The notes: a model not told the origin generated them from the sequence alone. A DNA stretch of 28,238 bases from Rhizobiaceae bacterium (GCA_021648425.1 JAKISV010000012.1:1-28238); one strand, 5' to 3'. Positions 7,088 to 15,725 are shown, counted from the first letter of the stretch. A program made the numbers and translations.

Positions 7088-7099
7088 GAGGCGGTGGAA

Positions 7100-7402
7100 A
7101 TGTCTATATTGCACACAGTAAACAAATCACCGTTCCAGAAGAACGATCTTGCCAGCTGCCTGGCCCATGTCAGTGATGACGATGCGGTTTTGCTGATTGA
7201 AGATGGGGTATATGGAGTAATTACAGGTACGCAGGCCGCCGGTCAGATTTCAAAAAGCCCAGCGGCGATTTATGTGTTGGGGGGCGATCTTGCAGCACGC
7301 GGAATTGGGGAAGAAAAAGTAGCTGACGGTGTCAAAATTGTAGACTATGACGGTTTTGTAGACCTTGCAGCGAAACACAAAGCAGTAAATTCCTGGCTCT
7401 AA
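7100..7402 (+). CDS. dsrH: Sulfurtransferase subunit DsrH
   Basis: DsrH (100 aa) is the smallest subunit of DsrEFH, related to TusB. Cys20 in NDLASCLAHV is the conserved DsrH cysteine. I use the ATG at 7100 because AGGAGG (7086-7091) stands eight bases before it; a GTG at 7094 is too near that site. The only known role is in the DsrEFH complex during sulfur transfer. It starts 12 bases after the dsrF stop and is followed after 38 bases by dsrC. Confidence 0.94.
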   Translation: MSILHTVNKSPFQKNDLASCLAHVSDDDAVLLIEDGVYGVITGTQAAGQISKSPAAIYVLGGDLAARGIGEEKVADGVKIVDYDGFVDLAAKHKAVNSWL

Positions 7403-7440
7403 ATCCAGGCACATCAATAGACATACCAAGGAGACTGAAA

Positions 7441-7773
7441 ATGGCATATGAACTAAACGGCGCAACCATTGAGCATGATGAAGAAGGTTATCTTACCGAT
7501 CTTTCCCAGTGGAACGAAGAGCTTGCTGTGATTTTGGCAAAAGACGAAAAAATCGAAATGAACGATGAGCATTGGGAAGTGGTAAATTTCCTGCGCAATT
7601 ATTACGATGAATATCAAATTGCTCCAGCTATCCGCGTTCTGGTCAAGGCCCTGAAAAAAACCATGGGCAAGGAAAAAGGTTCAAACAAATACCTTTACAC
7701 TTTGTTTCCCTATGGACCGGCCAAACAGGCTTGTAAAATAGCTGGTCTGCCAAAACCTACCGGCTGTATCTAA
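7441..7773 (+). CDS. dsrC: Sulfur carrier DsrC
   Basis: DsrC (110 aa) is the small substrate protein of the pathway: its flexible C-terminal arm carries the sulfur atom that DsrAB oxidises. Both redox cysteines are there, Cys98 and Cys109 in ACKIAGLPKPTGCI, separated by ten residues, with Cys109 the penultimate residue. That makes it a true DsrC and not a TusE, which has only the last cysteine. The helix-turn-helix-like core (NYYDEYQIAPAIRVLVKAL) is also canonical. A strong AAGGAG seven bases before the ATG fits the high expression usual for dsrC. A 108-base gap with stem-loops separates it from dsrM. Confidence 0.97.
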   Translation: MAYELNGATIEHDEEGYLTDLSQWNEELAVILAKDEKIEMNDEHWEVVNFLRNYYDEYQIAPAIRVLVKALKKTMGKEKGSNKYLYTLFPYGPAKQACKIAGLPKPTGCI

Positions 7774-7807
7774 ATACAGGCGTAATGAATATCACTAAAG
7801 TTGAAGG

Positions 7808-7878
7808 AATTCGGCGGGTTTTCGCCGGATTACAGGAGAGGCTTGCGGGAGAAGCTTTTTATCAGGCTCCAGGAGAGG
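7808..7878 (+). promoter_or_regulatory. dsrC-dsrM intergenic stem-loops and duplicated ribosome-binding-site motif
   Basis: AATTCGGCG (7808-7816) pairs with CGCCGGATT (7823-7831) around GGTTTT with one G-T wobble. It is followed by a weaker GCTT/AAGC stem running into TTTTT (about 7842-7860). The 9-mer CAGGAGAGG occurs twice, at 7833-7841 and 7870-7878; the second copy serves as the dsrM ribosome binding site. The structures may protect the dsrC message or limit readthrough to the membrane-complex genes. Confidence 0.5.
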
Positions 7879-7881
7879 TTC

Positions 7882-8604
7882 GTGCTTACAATATTTTACG
7901 CAGTATTATTTTATGTTGCCACGCTGACATTTGTCGGTGGTCTTGCTTTGCGTATCTACCAGTATGCCACAACACCCGCCCCGCTTAAAATCCCAACCAC
8001 GCCCGGACCCACTACCCGCACCGGCGTTGTATTTCGCATGTTTCGCGAAGTGGCGTTTTTTGAAAGCCTGTTCAAATCAAACAAGTGGATTTGGGTATTC
8101 AGTGCACTTTTCCATGCCGGATTACTGTTGGTGGTGCTGCGCCATCTTCGCTATTTCACCCAACCGGTCTGGTTCTGGGTGGAATTAATACAGCCCATTG
8201 GAATATATGCTGGATTTGCCATGCTTATCGGTCTGATTGGCCTGTTCATCCGCCGTATTGTTGTGGCCATGGTGCGTTACATTTCTTCGCCTTCAGATTA
8301 TCTGATGTTGCTGTTGTTGATTTTTATCGGCATCTCCGGCGCGATGATGAAATTTGTCTCCCCTGTTGATGTTGTTGCAGTCAAGCAATTCTTCCTGGGG
8401 TTGATGGTTTTTGACTGGAAGCCTTTACCGTCCGATTTTCCACTGCTTGTTCACCTGTCTCTGGTGGCATTGCTGATGATTATTTTTCCGTTTTCCAAAT
8501 TGCTGCATGCACCGGGCATCTTCTTTTCACCCACCCGCTATCAGGTCGATAACCCGCGTGAAAAGCGCCACATCGTTGCCTGGGCTGCGGATCTGGAAAA
8601 ATGA
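7882..8604 (+). CDS. dsrM: DsrM, membrane cytochrome b subunit of DsrMKJOP
   Basis: DsrM (240 aa) is a NarI-like integral membrane protein that binds heme b and exchanges electrons with the quinone pool, while its partner DsrK handles DsrC in the cytoplasm. The sequence begins with a membrane helix (TIFYAVLFYVATLTFVGGLALRIY), followed by the family stretch TPAPLKIPTTPGP and about four or five more hydrophobic segments. Histidines in FHAGLLLVVLRHLRYF and LLVHLSLVALLM are candidate heme ligands. I use the GTG at 7882, preceded by AGGAG six bases upstream, because family members start directly with this helix; a TTG at 7801 would add 27 residues with no counterpart. dsrK follows 23 bases later. 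Confidence 0.93.
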   Translation: MLTIFYAVLFYVATLTFVGGLALRIYQYATTPAPLKIPTTPGPTTRTGVVFRMFREVAFFESLFKSNKWIWVFSALFHAGLLLVVLRHLRYFTQPVWFWVELIQPIGIYAGFAMLIGLIGLFIRRIVVAMVRYISSPSDYLMLLLLIFIGISGAMMKFVSPVDVVAVKQFFLGLMVFDWKPLPSDFPLLVHLSLVALLMIIFPFSKLLHAPGIFFSPTRYQVDNPREKRHIVAWAADLEK

Positions 8605-8627
8605 GAAATTTGAGGAACTGAACAATC

Positions 8628-10196
8628 GTGACCGAAGAAACAAAAACAATCAACCACGATGAATATCTCGACCCGTTAAAGATGGCCGAGCTGGTTCCCG
8701 GTTGCATGTCCGAATTACATTCGTTTGAAGCCAAACCCGAACATCAGGAAAAACTGGGTTATCCCGGTGGACTTGTTGATGACTGGCACGATAAGGCCAT
8801 CGACAAGATGGGTGATTTGGTCAGTAAATATAAAGGCCTGCGTGTATTTCTTGATTCCTGCGTAAAATGCGGTGCTTGCGCCGACAAATGCCACTACGGC
8901 ATGGGAACCGGCGACCCTAAAAACATGCCTGTTGCCCGCCAGGACCTGTTTCGCTCAGTCTATCGCCGCTATTTCACTACTGCGGGTAAATACCTGCCAA
9001 AACTGGTAGGCGCACGCGATCTTACCGAAGATGTGCTCGATGAATGGTATAACTATTTCCACCAGTGTTCCCAGTGCCGTCGCTGCTCGGTCTATTGCCC
9101 CTATGGCATCGACACCGCAGAAATCTCAATGGCAGCGCGTGAAATTCTTGATACCGTTGGCAAAGGCCAGAAATATTGCAATGAAATCATCGGCAAAGTC
9201 CACGAGTTGGGCAATAATCTGGGCCTGCCCGATAAAGCGCTGAGAGCCACCCTTGAAGATTTTGAAGAAGATCTCGAAGAAGAAACCGGTCTTGAAATCA
9301 AATTGCCCCTGGACGTAAAAGGCGCAGATATTCTGCTGGTAACGCCAAGCGCTGACTTTTTTGCCGAGCCTCATATCGATGGCCTGCTTGGTTATGCAAA
9401 AGTATTCCACGAAGCGGGCGCAACATGGACGCTTTCCACCACCGCTTCAGAAGCTGCAAATTTTGGCATGTTTATCGGTTCCTACGAAAACATGCGCAAA
9501 GTTTCACTTCGCATCCGCAAAGCGGCGGAAGAACTGGGCGTCAAACGTATCATCTTTGGCGAATGCGGCCATGCCTGGCGCGTTGCCTATTCATTCCTCA
9601 ATACGCTGGCTGGCCCGTTTGATTTTCTCGACCGGCGCTATCCCGTTCCCCAGCATATTTGCGAATATACCTGGGACCTGATTGAGCGCGATATCATCAA
9701 GTTTGATAAATCCAAAAACGACGAATATCGCCTGACATTTCACGACAGCTGCAACGTTGCACGCGCTTCACGCATGGGTGATAAACCCGGTGGCCAGTTC
9801 GATATTCCACGCAATATTCTCAAAGCCGCCTGCAACCATTATTTCGATATGGAAGAAGACACCATCAAAGAAGCAACTGTTTGTTGTGGTGGCGGTGGCG
9901 GACTATTGACTGATGATCTGATGGACCTGCGTAAAAAAGGCGCTTCCCCGCGCATGAAAGCGCTATCCAATGTACGCAAAGAACACGGGGTCACCCACAT
10001 GGCCGCGATTTGCGCAATCTGCAAATCCCAGTTCGCCAAGGTGATGCCCGGTTATGATTTTGAGATCGATTCCATCTTGTCAGTTCACCAGATGGTTTCA
10101 AATGCCATTATTCTCACCGGTGCCATCGACCCGGTAGAAGATGATGATGACGATGAAATTCCAGCCGCCGCACCTGATGCGGCTGCTACCACATAG
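8628..10196 (+). CDS. dsrK: DsrK, HdrD-like iron-sulfur subunit of DsrMKJOP
   Basis: DsrK (522 aa) resembles the catalytic subunit of heterodisulfide reductase and is thought to oxidise or reduce the DsrC cysteines. Two [4Fe-4S] ferredoxin motifs stand at Cys78/81/84/88 (SCVKCGACADKC) and Cys147/150/153/157 (QCSQCRRCSVYC). The CCG-type domains that hold the special catalytic cluster show Cys313 (GECGHAWR), Cys375 (HDSCNVAR), Cys419-Cys420 (CCGGGGG) and Cys462/465 (ICAICK). An acidic, Ala-rich tail ends the protein. The start is a GTG with GAGGA somewhat far upstream (11 bases). It lies on the cytoplasmic side next to DsrM. Confidence 0.96.
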   Translation: MTEETKTINHDEYLDPLKMAELVPGCMSELHSFEAKPEHQEKLGYPGGLVDDWHDKAIDKMGDLVSKYKGLRVFLDSCVKCGACADKCHYGMGTGDPKNMPVARQDLFRSVYRRYFTTAGKYLPKLVGARDLTEDVLDEWYNYFHQCSQCRRCSVYCPYGIDTAEISMAAREILDTVGKGQKYCNEIIGKVHELGNNLGLPDKALRATLEDFEEDLEEETGLEIKLPLDVKGADILLVTPSADFFAEPHIDGLLGYAKVFHEAGATWTLSTTASEAANFGMFIGSYENMRKVSLRIRKAAEELGVKRIIFGECGHAWRVAYSFLNTLAGPFDFLDRRYPVPQHICEYTWDLIERDIIKFDKSKNDEYRLTFHDSCNVARASRMGDKPGGQFDIPRNILKAACNHYFDMEEDTIKEATVCCGGGGGLLTDDLMDLRKKGASPRMKALSNVRKEHGVTHMAAICAICKSQFAKVMPGYDFEIDSILSVHQMVSNAIILTGAIDPVEDDDDDEIPAAAPDAAATT

Positions 10197-10213
10197 AGGT
10201 AAGGAAAACAGGT

Positions 10214-12181
10214 ATGAGCGACGCAACAACAAACGAAGATGGATCGCAAGATCCAAAACACACCGTTCTTACTTTCGAAAAGGGTGCAACCCCGAACGAT
10301 TGGGATCTTGAAGAAAAGATTTTTCAGGCTGACCATTCCTATAAATGTCCGACCTATGTTCATAAAACACCCCCTTGTCAGGGTTCATGTCCGTCCGGTC
10401 ATGAAATTCGCGGCTGGCTGTCAATTGCCCGAGGCATGGACAAACCCCCGGTCGAAGGCATGGCATGGCAGGAATACGCTTTCCAGCGCATGGTAGCGGC
10501 CAACCCCTTCCCCGCCACCATGGGCCGTGTTTGCCCTGCCCCTTGTGAAGATGGCTGTAACCGCAACGAAGTCGATGATTATGTCGGTATTAATGCCGTT
10601 GAACAATATGTCGGCGACTGGGCCAATGAAAATAATATCAAACTGGCCGAAGCGGGAGCTGATACCGGCAAAAAAATTGCCATCATCGGCGGTGGACCTG
10701 CTGGCCTTGCCGCAGCGTATTTTCTGCGCATTGATGGTCATGCGGTAACAATCTTTGAAGCCAATGAAGAACTTGGCGGCATGATGCGTTACGGCATTCC
10801 GGGTTACCGTACACCGCGCGAAATGCTTGATATCGAAATTGGCCGCGTTGTTGATATGGGTTGCGAAATCAAGCTCAATACCCGCATTGGCGAAGACATC
10901 AAGATTGATGATCTGGAAAAAGACTATGACGCAATCTTCTGGGCGATTGGCGCCCAAAACGGCCGCGACCTGCCGGTTGATGGATGGGAAGGCACCGAGA
11001 ACTGCATTTCTGGTGTTGAATTCCTTGATGCTTTCAACAAGGGCTGGGTAAAGGGCACCGCACAAAAAGTCGTCGTTGTTGGCGGTGGTGATACATCCAT
11101 TGATGTGGCATCGGTTGCCAGACGCCTGGGCCATATTACCCACCACGCTGAAAAAGAAAGCCCATCGGGTTCTGTGATAGATTTTACCGCCCACGACGTG
11201 GCAGGCACCCTCACCCGCGACGGCATGCAGGCGACGCTAACCTCGCTGTTTCCGATTGAAGAAATGACCGCTGCCGCCCACGAGCGCGAAGATGCCCTGC
11301 GTGAAGGCGTTGATATTCAGGGCTCCACCATGCCCCTTGAAGTGATAAAAGACGATAAAGGTCGCGCCATCGCGCTGAAAGTCTGTGATTGCACCATGGA
11401 AGGCATGAAACCTGTACCCGTGGAAGGCACTGAGCGTGACATCGAAGCGGATATCATTATCTCGGCTATTGGCCAGTTTGGTGATTTCAACGGCTTTGAA
11501 GACATCGACAACGGACGTGGGTTTATCGATGTTGATGGTTCCTACAGCGTCAAAGATCATGAAAAACATTTTGCCGGTGGCGATATTTTGCGCCCACACC
11601 TGCTAACCACCGCAATTGGTCACGGCCGTATCGCGGCTGATACCATTGGCGAATTTTTGTCCGGTGATGAACCAGCCAAGCGCCCGAAAGTCGATGTGCA
11701 TCATTTCAACCTGCTGGATGAACTGCAACAGCGCGATAAAGAACCAGAAAAATTCGATCAAACAGCAACTCGCGGAACCGACAGCCAGGATTTTGCTGTC
11801 CACAATTATGAAGATCGCGGCAGTTCGCAGATTATTCCCCACGATGAACTGTTCAAAGGCCATTTCAAATATATCGCGCGCTCAAAACGTGACGAAGTGC
11901 ATATTGAGGGCGATGAGGTGCTGGGTAACTTTGAAGAACGCATCATTGCGTTCAGCGAAGCACAGGCGCAAAAAGAGGGTGAACGCTGCATGTCATGCGG
12001 CATGTGCCTTGAATGTGACAACTGCATCATTTTCTGCCCCCAGGACGCTGTCTTCAAGGTAAGTAAAAGTGATTACTCAGTTGGCCGCTACGTTGATACT
12101 GACTACGCTAAATGCATCGGCTGCCACATCTGCGCCGACGTTTGCCCCTCGGGCTACATCAAAATGGGACTGGGAGAATAG
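10214..12181 (+). CDS. dsrL: DsrL, iron-sulfur flavoprotein NAD(P)H oxidoreductase
   Basis: DsrL (655 aa) resembles the small subunit of glutamate synthase and links DsrAB to the NAD(P) pool; it is essential for sulfur oxidation in Allochromatium. In order: N-terminal cysteines for Fe-S clusters (Cys55, Cys59, then Cys107, Cys111, Cys115 in CPAPCEDGC), an FAD-binding Rossmann motif IAIIGGGPAGLAAAYFL (155-171) with FEANEELGG, an NAD(P)-binding motif VVVVGGGDTSIDVASVARRL (286-305), and a C-terminal ferredoxin domain with Cys592/595/598/601/604/608 and Cys634/637/640/644. The C-terminal ferredoxin domain fits DsrL of sulfur oxidisers. With dsrEFH it is the main evidence for an oxidative pathway. 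AAGGA precedes the ATG. Confidence 0.96.
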   Translation: MSDATTNEDGSQDPKHTVLTFEKGATPNDWDLEEKIFQADHSYKCPTYVHKTPPCQGSCPSGHEIRGWLSIARGMDKPPVEGMAWQEYAFQRMVAANPFPATMGRVCPAPCEDGCNRNEVDDYVGINAVEQYVGDWANENNIKLAEAGADTGKKIAIIGGGPAGLAAAYFLRIDGHAVTIFEANEELGGMMRYGIPGYRTPREMLDIEIGRVVDMGCEIKLNTRIGEDIKIDDLEKDYDAIFWAIGAQNGRDLPVDGWEGTENCISGVEFLDAFNKGWVKGTAQKVVVVGGGDTSIDVASVARRLGHITHHAEKESPSGSVIDFTAHDVAGTLTRDGMQATLTSLFPIEEMTAAAHEREDALREGVDIQGSTMPLEVIKDDKGRAIALKVCDCTMEGMKPVPVEGTERDIEADIIISAIGQFGDFNGFEDIDNGRGFIDVDGSYSVKDHEKHFAGGDILRPHLLTTAIGHGRIAADTIGEFLSGDEPAKRPKVDVHHFNLLDELQQRDKEPEKFDQTATRGTDSQDFAVHNYEDRGSSQIIPHDELFKGHFKYIARSKRDEVHIEGDEVLGNFEERIIAFSEAQAQKEGERCMSCGMCLECDNCIIFCPQDAVFKVSKSDYSVGRYVDTDYAKCIGCHICADVCPSGYIKMGLGE

Positions 12182-12186
12182 ATAAT

Positions 12187-12732
12187 ATGATATCTGGCAT
12201 GACATCCAGCCTGCTGAAATTTTTAAGCCTGGCAATCATTGCCGTTCTGCTGACATTTTCCACATCATCGGCCAGTTGCGCCGGTGAAGATGGCAAAGTG
12301 GGCGGCAGAGCTGATGGCCCGGTGTTGGAACTGCCAACCGATGTTGAACAGTGCATCAGGCCAACAGAATTTATGCGCGTCAATCACATGTATCTTCTCG
12401 AACACAAGCGCGACCAAACCATGCGTCAGGGCATTCGCACCGACGATGCTTCGCTACAGGGCTGCGTTGATTGCCACGCCAAAAAAGACGATGCGGGGAA
12501 AGCTATTCCGGTAAATGACCCTGGCCAGTTTTGTGCCGCCTGTCATGAATATGTGTCAGTAAAGCTCGATTGTTTCACCTGCCATCGAACCACGCCAGAC
12601 ATGCCCGCTTCCACCGCGAACATTCCGAGAATTCCCGCTCATAAAGAACTGCTCGCCGCCAATACACCACCCCTTGGCATGCCCGCTGATGTGCAAAAAC
12701 TTCGCGCCTATCTGGATGGTGAACTGAAATGA
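12187..12732 (+). CDS. dsrJ: DsrJ, periplasmic triheme cytochrome c of DsrMKJOP
   Basis: DsrJ (181 aa) is the triheme c-type cytochrome of the transmembrane complex. It has an N-terminal hydrophobic segment (LKFLSLAIIAVLLTFSTSSAS) acting as signal or anchor and exactly three CxxCH heme sites at residues 93-97, 116-120 and 129-133. Cys56 in DVEQCIRP matches the cysteine that ligates one heme in Allochromatium DsrJ, an unusual His/Cys pair. The start at 12187 is five bases after dsrL with GGGAG upstream; the ATG at 12199 is an alternative. The gene overlaps dsrO by four bases (ATGA), so both are translationally coupled. Confidence 0.95.
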   Translation: MISGMTSSLLKFLSLAIIAVLLTFSTSSASCAGEDGKVGGRADGPVLELPTDVEQCIRPTEFMRVNHMYLLEHKRDQTMRQGIRTDDASLQGCVDCHAKKDDAGKAIPVNDPGQFCAACHEYVSVKLDCFTCHRTTPDMPASTANIPRIPAHKELLAANTPPLGMPADVQKLRAYLDGELK

Positions 12733-13493
12733 CCTGCACCTCCGGTTCAAAAGAATTTATCGATAAATCCCGTCGCGATTTTCTGAAAAAAGCCGGTGCC
12801 GGTGTTACTACGTTTACCCTGGCTTCGGGCGTCACGCTGATGGCCTATCCCCAGGCGCAAAAACGCCCGCTCGATGAACCCGTCAGCGCCAAAAACCGCT
12901 GGGGCCTTTTAATCGATGTCAACAAATGCACGCCTGAATGTGATGCCTGCGTCACAGCCTGCGCCAGTGAAAACGGCTGGAAGCAGGGTGGCGACCCGCG
13001 TGTGGATGCCCAGTGGATCAGAAAACTGACAGTTAAAAATCCAAAGTCCGGTTATGAATCATCTTTTCCTGTCATGTGCCAGCATTGCGAAAACCCGCCC
13101 TGCGTCGATGTTTGCCCTACCGGTGCATCATTCAAGCGGCTGGATGGTATTGTACTGGTTGATAAACACACCTGCATCGGCTGTCGTTATTGCATGATTG
13201 CCTGCCCTTATAATGCGCGCTCATTCATTCATGAACCCCTCACCGACCAGCGCCCCTGGGCTCCGCGCGGCAAGGGCACGGTTGAAAGCTGCACTTTGTG
13301 TGTCCACCGTGTTGACCGTGGTGATGAACCCGCCTGCGTCGAAAAATGCGCCACCGATGGCAATGGTGCCTTGATGTTTGGCGATCTCAATGACCCTGAT
13401 AGTGAAATATCCATACGCGTGGCCACCTATGCCACAAAACAAATTCGCGCAGATCTGGGGCTCAACCCCGGTGTGCGCTACGAGAACCTTTGA
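12729..13493 (+). CDS. dsrO: DsrO, Tat-exported ferredoxin-like subunit of DsrMKJOP
   Basis: DsrO (254 aa) is the periplasmic iron-sulfur subunit that connects DsrJ to the membrane protein DsrP. A twin-arginine signal SRRDFLKKAG (residues 14-23) followed by a hydrophobic stretch shows export by Tat in folded form. Cysteine groups typical of four [4Fe-4S] clusters follow: Cys67/71/74/78, Cys117/120/125/129, Cys149/152/155/159 and Cys188/191/203/207. Length and arrangement agree with HybA/PsrB-like subunits of the family. It overlaps dsrJ by four bases and its stop codon touches the start region of dsrP. Confidence 0.95.
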   Translation: MTCTSGSKEFIDKSRRDFLKKAGAGVTTFTLASGVTLMAYPQAQKRPLDEPVSAKNRWGLLIDVNKCTPECDACVTACASENGWKQGGDPRVDAQWIRKLTVKNPKSGYESSFPVMCQHCENPPCVDVCPTGASFKRLDGIVLVDKHTCIGCRYCMIACPYNARSFIHEPLTDQRPWAPRGKGTVESCTLCVHRVDRGDEPACVEKCATDGNGALMFGDLNDPDSEISIRVATYATKQIRADLGLNPGVRYENL

Positions 13494-13501
13494 GTATCAA
13501 T

Positions 13502-14686
13502 ATGGCAAGAATAACCTATACCACTCTCAAAAACCGAGCCGGATTTTTTGATCTGATGATCATTTTTAATCTGGTGATTGTCGCAGCCGGCATGGGCGCG
13601 GTGTGGTATGTTGAACATTACGGCCACATCGTTACCGGTATGGGCAATAAAATAGTCTGGGGCCTGCCCCATGTCTTTGCGATATTTCTGATTATTGCCG
13701 CCTCTGGCGCACTCAACGTTGCTTCTATTTCTTCGGTATTTTCAAAACCCGAATATAAACCCTATGCGCGACTGTCGGGCCTGTTGGCCCTGTCGCTGCT
13801 GGCGGGTGGTTTGGCCGTTCTGGTGCTTGATCTGGGCCGCCCCGACAGGCTGCTGATTGCCATGACCACCTATAATTTCAAGTCAATCTTTGCCTGGAAC
13901 ATTTATCTCTATACGGGTTTCATGGCTATCGTTATTGTCTATCTGTGGGCGATGATGGCCAGGAACATGGACAAATATTCAAAACCGATGGGGTTTATTG
14001 CCTTCGCCTGGCGACTAATTCTCACCACCGGCACCGGCTCAATTTTCGGATTTATTGTCGCGCGCGAAGCGTTTAATTCTGCTGTTATGGCGCCATTGTT
14101 TATCGCCTCATCTTTTGTTTACGGCCTCGCTTTTACCATCGTTGTCCTCAACCTTGTTGCCCGCGCGCGCCAACGCGAATTGATGCCTGATATTCTGATC
14201 GAAAAATTCCGAGGCCTGTTGATTACTTTTACTGTGGCAGTGATCTTTTTGACAATCATCCTCCACATCACCAATCTCTATGCGTCGGGTCGCCAGGATG
14301 TTGAATGGTTTATGCTGGCAAGCGGTAATATTTATTCGCAGGTTTTCTGGATCGGGCAGATCGCCATTGGCACCCTGGCTCCTCTGGCCCTGCTGATCAT
14401 TCCACGCAAAACTGATAAACGCCGTACTTTGTTGTTGCCCTCATTGCTGCTGCTTTTTGGTGGCCTTGCACAAATTTACGCACTTCTCATCGGTGGTCAG
14501 GCCTACCCTCTTGATCTGTTTCCTGGCATGGAGATTTCTTCCAGCTTTCAGGACGGTGAAGTCGCTTCTTATATCCCCACTCTGCCTGAAATTCTTTTAG
14601 GGATTTCCGGCATCTCGATTGCCATGCTGATATCTGGTATAGTCATGCGCCTAATGCCATTTTTACCCAAAGGTGAATCAGCTTAA
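13502..14686 (+). CDS. dsrP: DsrP, NrfD-like quinone-interacting membrane subunit of DsrMKJOP
   Basis: DsrP (394 aa) is a polytopic membrane protein of the NrfD/PsrC family, believed to exchange electrons between periplasmic DsrO/DsrJ and quinone. The sequence has about ten hydrophobic segments from FFDLMIIFNLVIVAAGMGAV to ILLGISGISIAMLISGIVM, and the loop LDLGRPDRLL typical of NrfD proteins. I take the ATG at 13502, with a weak GAG upstream; a TTG at 13490 overlapping the dsrO stop (TTGA) would add four residues and is possible. The following gene begins 34 bases after its stop. Confidence 0.94.
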   Translation: MARITYTTLKNRAGFFDLMIIFNLVIVAAGMGAVWYVEHYGHIVTGMGNKIVWGLPHVFAIFLIIAASGALNVASISSVFSKPEYKPYARLSGLLALSLLAGGLAVLVLDLGRPDRLLIAMTTYNFKSIFAWNIYLYTGFMAIVIVYLWAMMARNMDKYSKPMGFIAFAWRLILTTGTGSIFGFIVAREAFNSAVMAPLFIASSFVYGLAFTIVVLNLVARARQRELMPDILIEKFRGLLITFTVAVIFLTIILHITNLYASGRQDVEWFMLASGNIYSQVFWIGQIAIGTLAPLALLIIPRKTDKRRTLLLPSLLLLFGGLAQIYALLIGGQAYPLDLFPGMEISSSFQDGEVASYIPTLPEILLGISGISIAMLISGIVMRLMPFLPKGESA

Positions 14687-14720
14687 GAGAATTTCACAGC
14701 GCAAAAGAACTGGTGCCGCC

Positions 14721-15725
14721 ATGCAGGAAGTCCATCCCTTCGCCAAATATGTCGCCATTTTAGGCCGCGGCAAAACCAAACAGCGCTCGCTGACCATTGA
14801 AGAATCACGCCTGTCCATGGGAATGTTGCTTCGCCGCGAGGCGCGCCCGGAACAGGTAGGTGCATTTTTGATGTTATTGCGCCTAAAGGAAGAATCGCCC
14901 GAAGAAATTGCCGGTTTTGCCCAGGCAGTCAAAGAAATGATAATTTTGCCGCCCAACATGCCCAAGGTCGACATCGACTGGTCATCCTATGCCGGTAAAA
15001 AACGCCAACTTCCCTGGTACATTTTGTCAGCCCTGCTGCTCGCCAGAAACGGCCACAAGGTATTTATGCATGGTACTGAGGGCCACACGCCCGGGCGCAT
15101 ATATACCCGCGAATGCCTGCATGAACTGGGCGTTCCAATCGCAAATTATTATGGTGAGGCGGCCAATCACCTGCGCCAAAGTAATTTTGCCTATATGCCG
15201 CTCGAGGCGATTTCGCGGCCCTTAAAAAGCATGATTGAACTTAAACCGATTTTGGGCCTGCGCTCTCCCGTTCACTCCTTTACCCGCATGATCAATCCGC
15301 TCAACGCGCCGGTGGAAATGATCGGAATTTTTCATCGTGGATTCATGGATATTCACGCCAATGCAGGTGTGGCCATGGGCCAACCGGCACTTGCCGTTTT
15401 TCGTGGCGAAGGTGGTGAAGCGGAACGTCGTCCGGGAAAAACCTGCGAAGTGTGGAGCGTTCAAAATGGTAAAGTCCTCGAAGAACGCTGGCCTGCAATT
15501 TTAGAACAACCACGCCAGCCCGCTGATGAAGCGATGAATATCGCTGATCTGGCTGCTATGTGGCGCGGCGAAATTTCGAGTGAATATGCGCGCGCCGCAG
15601 TTGTTGGCACCCTGGCAATTGCGCTTAAAACCATGGGGCTTGCCGGTTCAATTGATGAAGCTGAAAGCCAGTCTGCCGCCATGTGGGAAAACCGCGATAA
15701 AACCACCCTGCCCGCTGCGGCCTGA
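14721..15725 (+). CDS. TrpD2/YbiB-like protein (anthranilate phosphoribosyltransferase-fold), embedded in the dsr operon
   Basis: A 334-residue protein of the family often labelled 'glycosyl transferase family protein', related in fold to TrpD. The all-helical N-terminal domain (LTIEESRLSMGMLLRREARP...GAFLMLLRLKEESPEEIAGF) and the stretch SYAGKKRQLPWYILSALLLA followed by FMHGTEGH match YbiB-like proteins and not tryptophan-pathway TrpD, which has a GTGGD phosphoribosyl-binding loop; that loop is not seen here. YbiB of E. coli binds nucleic acid and has no known enzyme activity. The ATG at 14721 fits where relatives begin; a GTG at 14673 would overlap dsrP. Its stop overlaps the dsrN start (TGATG), so it is co-translated with dsrN. 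Its role in sulfur oxidation or siroheme modification is unknown. Confidence 0.85.
   Translation: MQEVHPFAKYVAILGRGKTKQRSLTIEESRLSMGMLLRREARPEQVGAFLMLLRLKEESPEEIAGFAQAVKEMIILPPNMPKVDIDWSSYAGKKRQLPWYILSALLLARNGHKVFMHGTEGHTPGRIYTRECLHELGVPIANYYGEAANHLRQSNFAYMPLEAISRPLKSMIELKPILGLRSPVHSFTRMINPLNAPVEMIGIFHRGFMDIHANAGVAMGQPALAVFRGEGGEAERRPGKTCEVWSVQNGKVLEERWPAILEQPRQPADEAMNIADLAAMWRGEISSEYARAAVVGTLAIALKTMGLAGSIDEAESQSAAMWENRDKTTLPAAA

Noticed and set aside
7441..7773. Reading dsrC as tusE (tRNA thiolation)
   Set aside because: TusE lacks the second, upstream C-terminal cysteine; here both Cys98 and Cys109 are present, in a dsr operon.
7785..7988. A 67-codon frame starting in the dsrC-dsrM gap
   Set aside because: More than half of it lies inside dsrM in another frame, and it has no good ribosome binding site. 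A leader-peptide function for its first part cannot be excluded but has no support.
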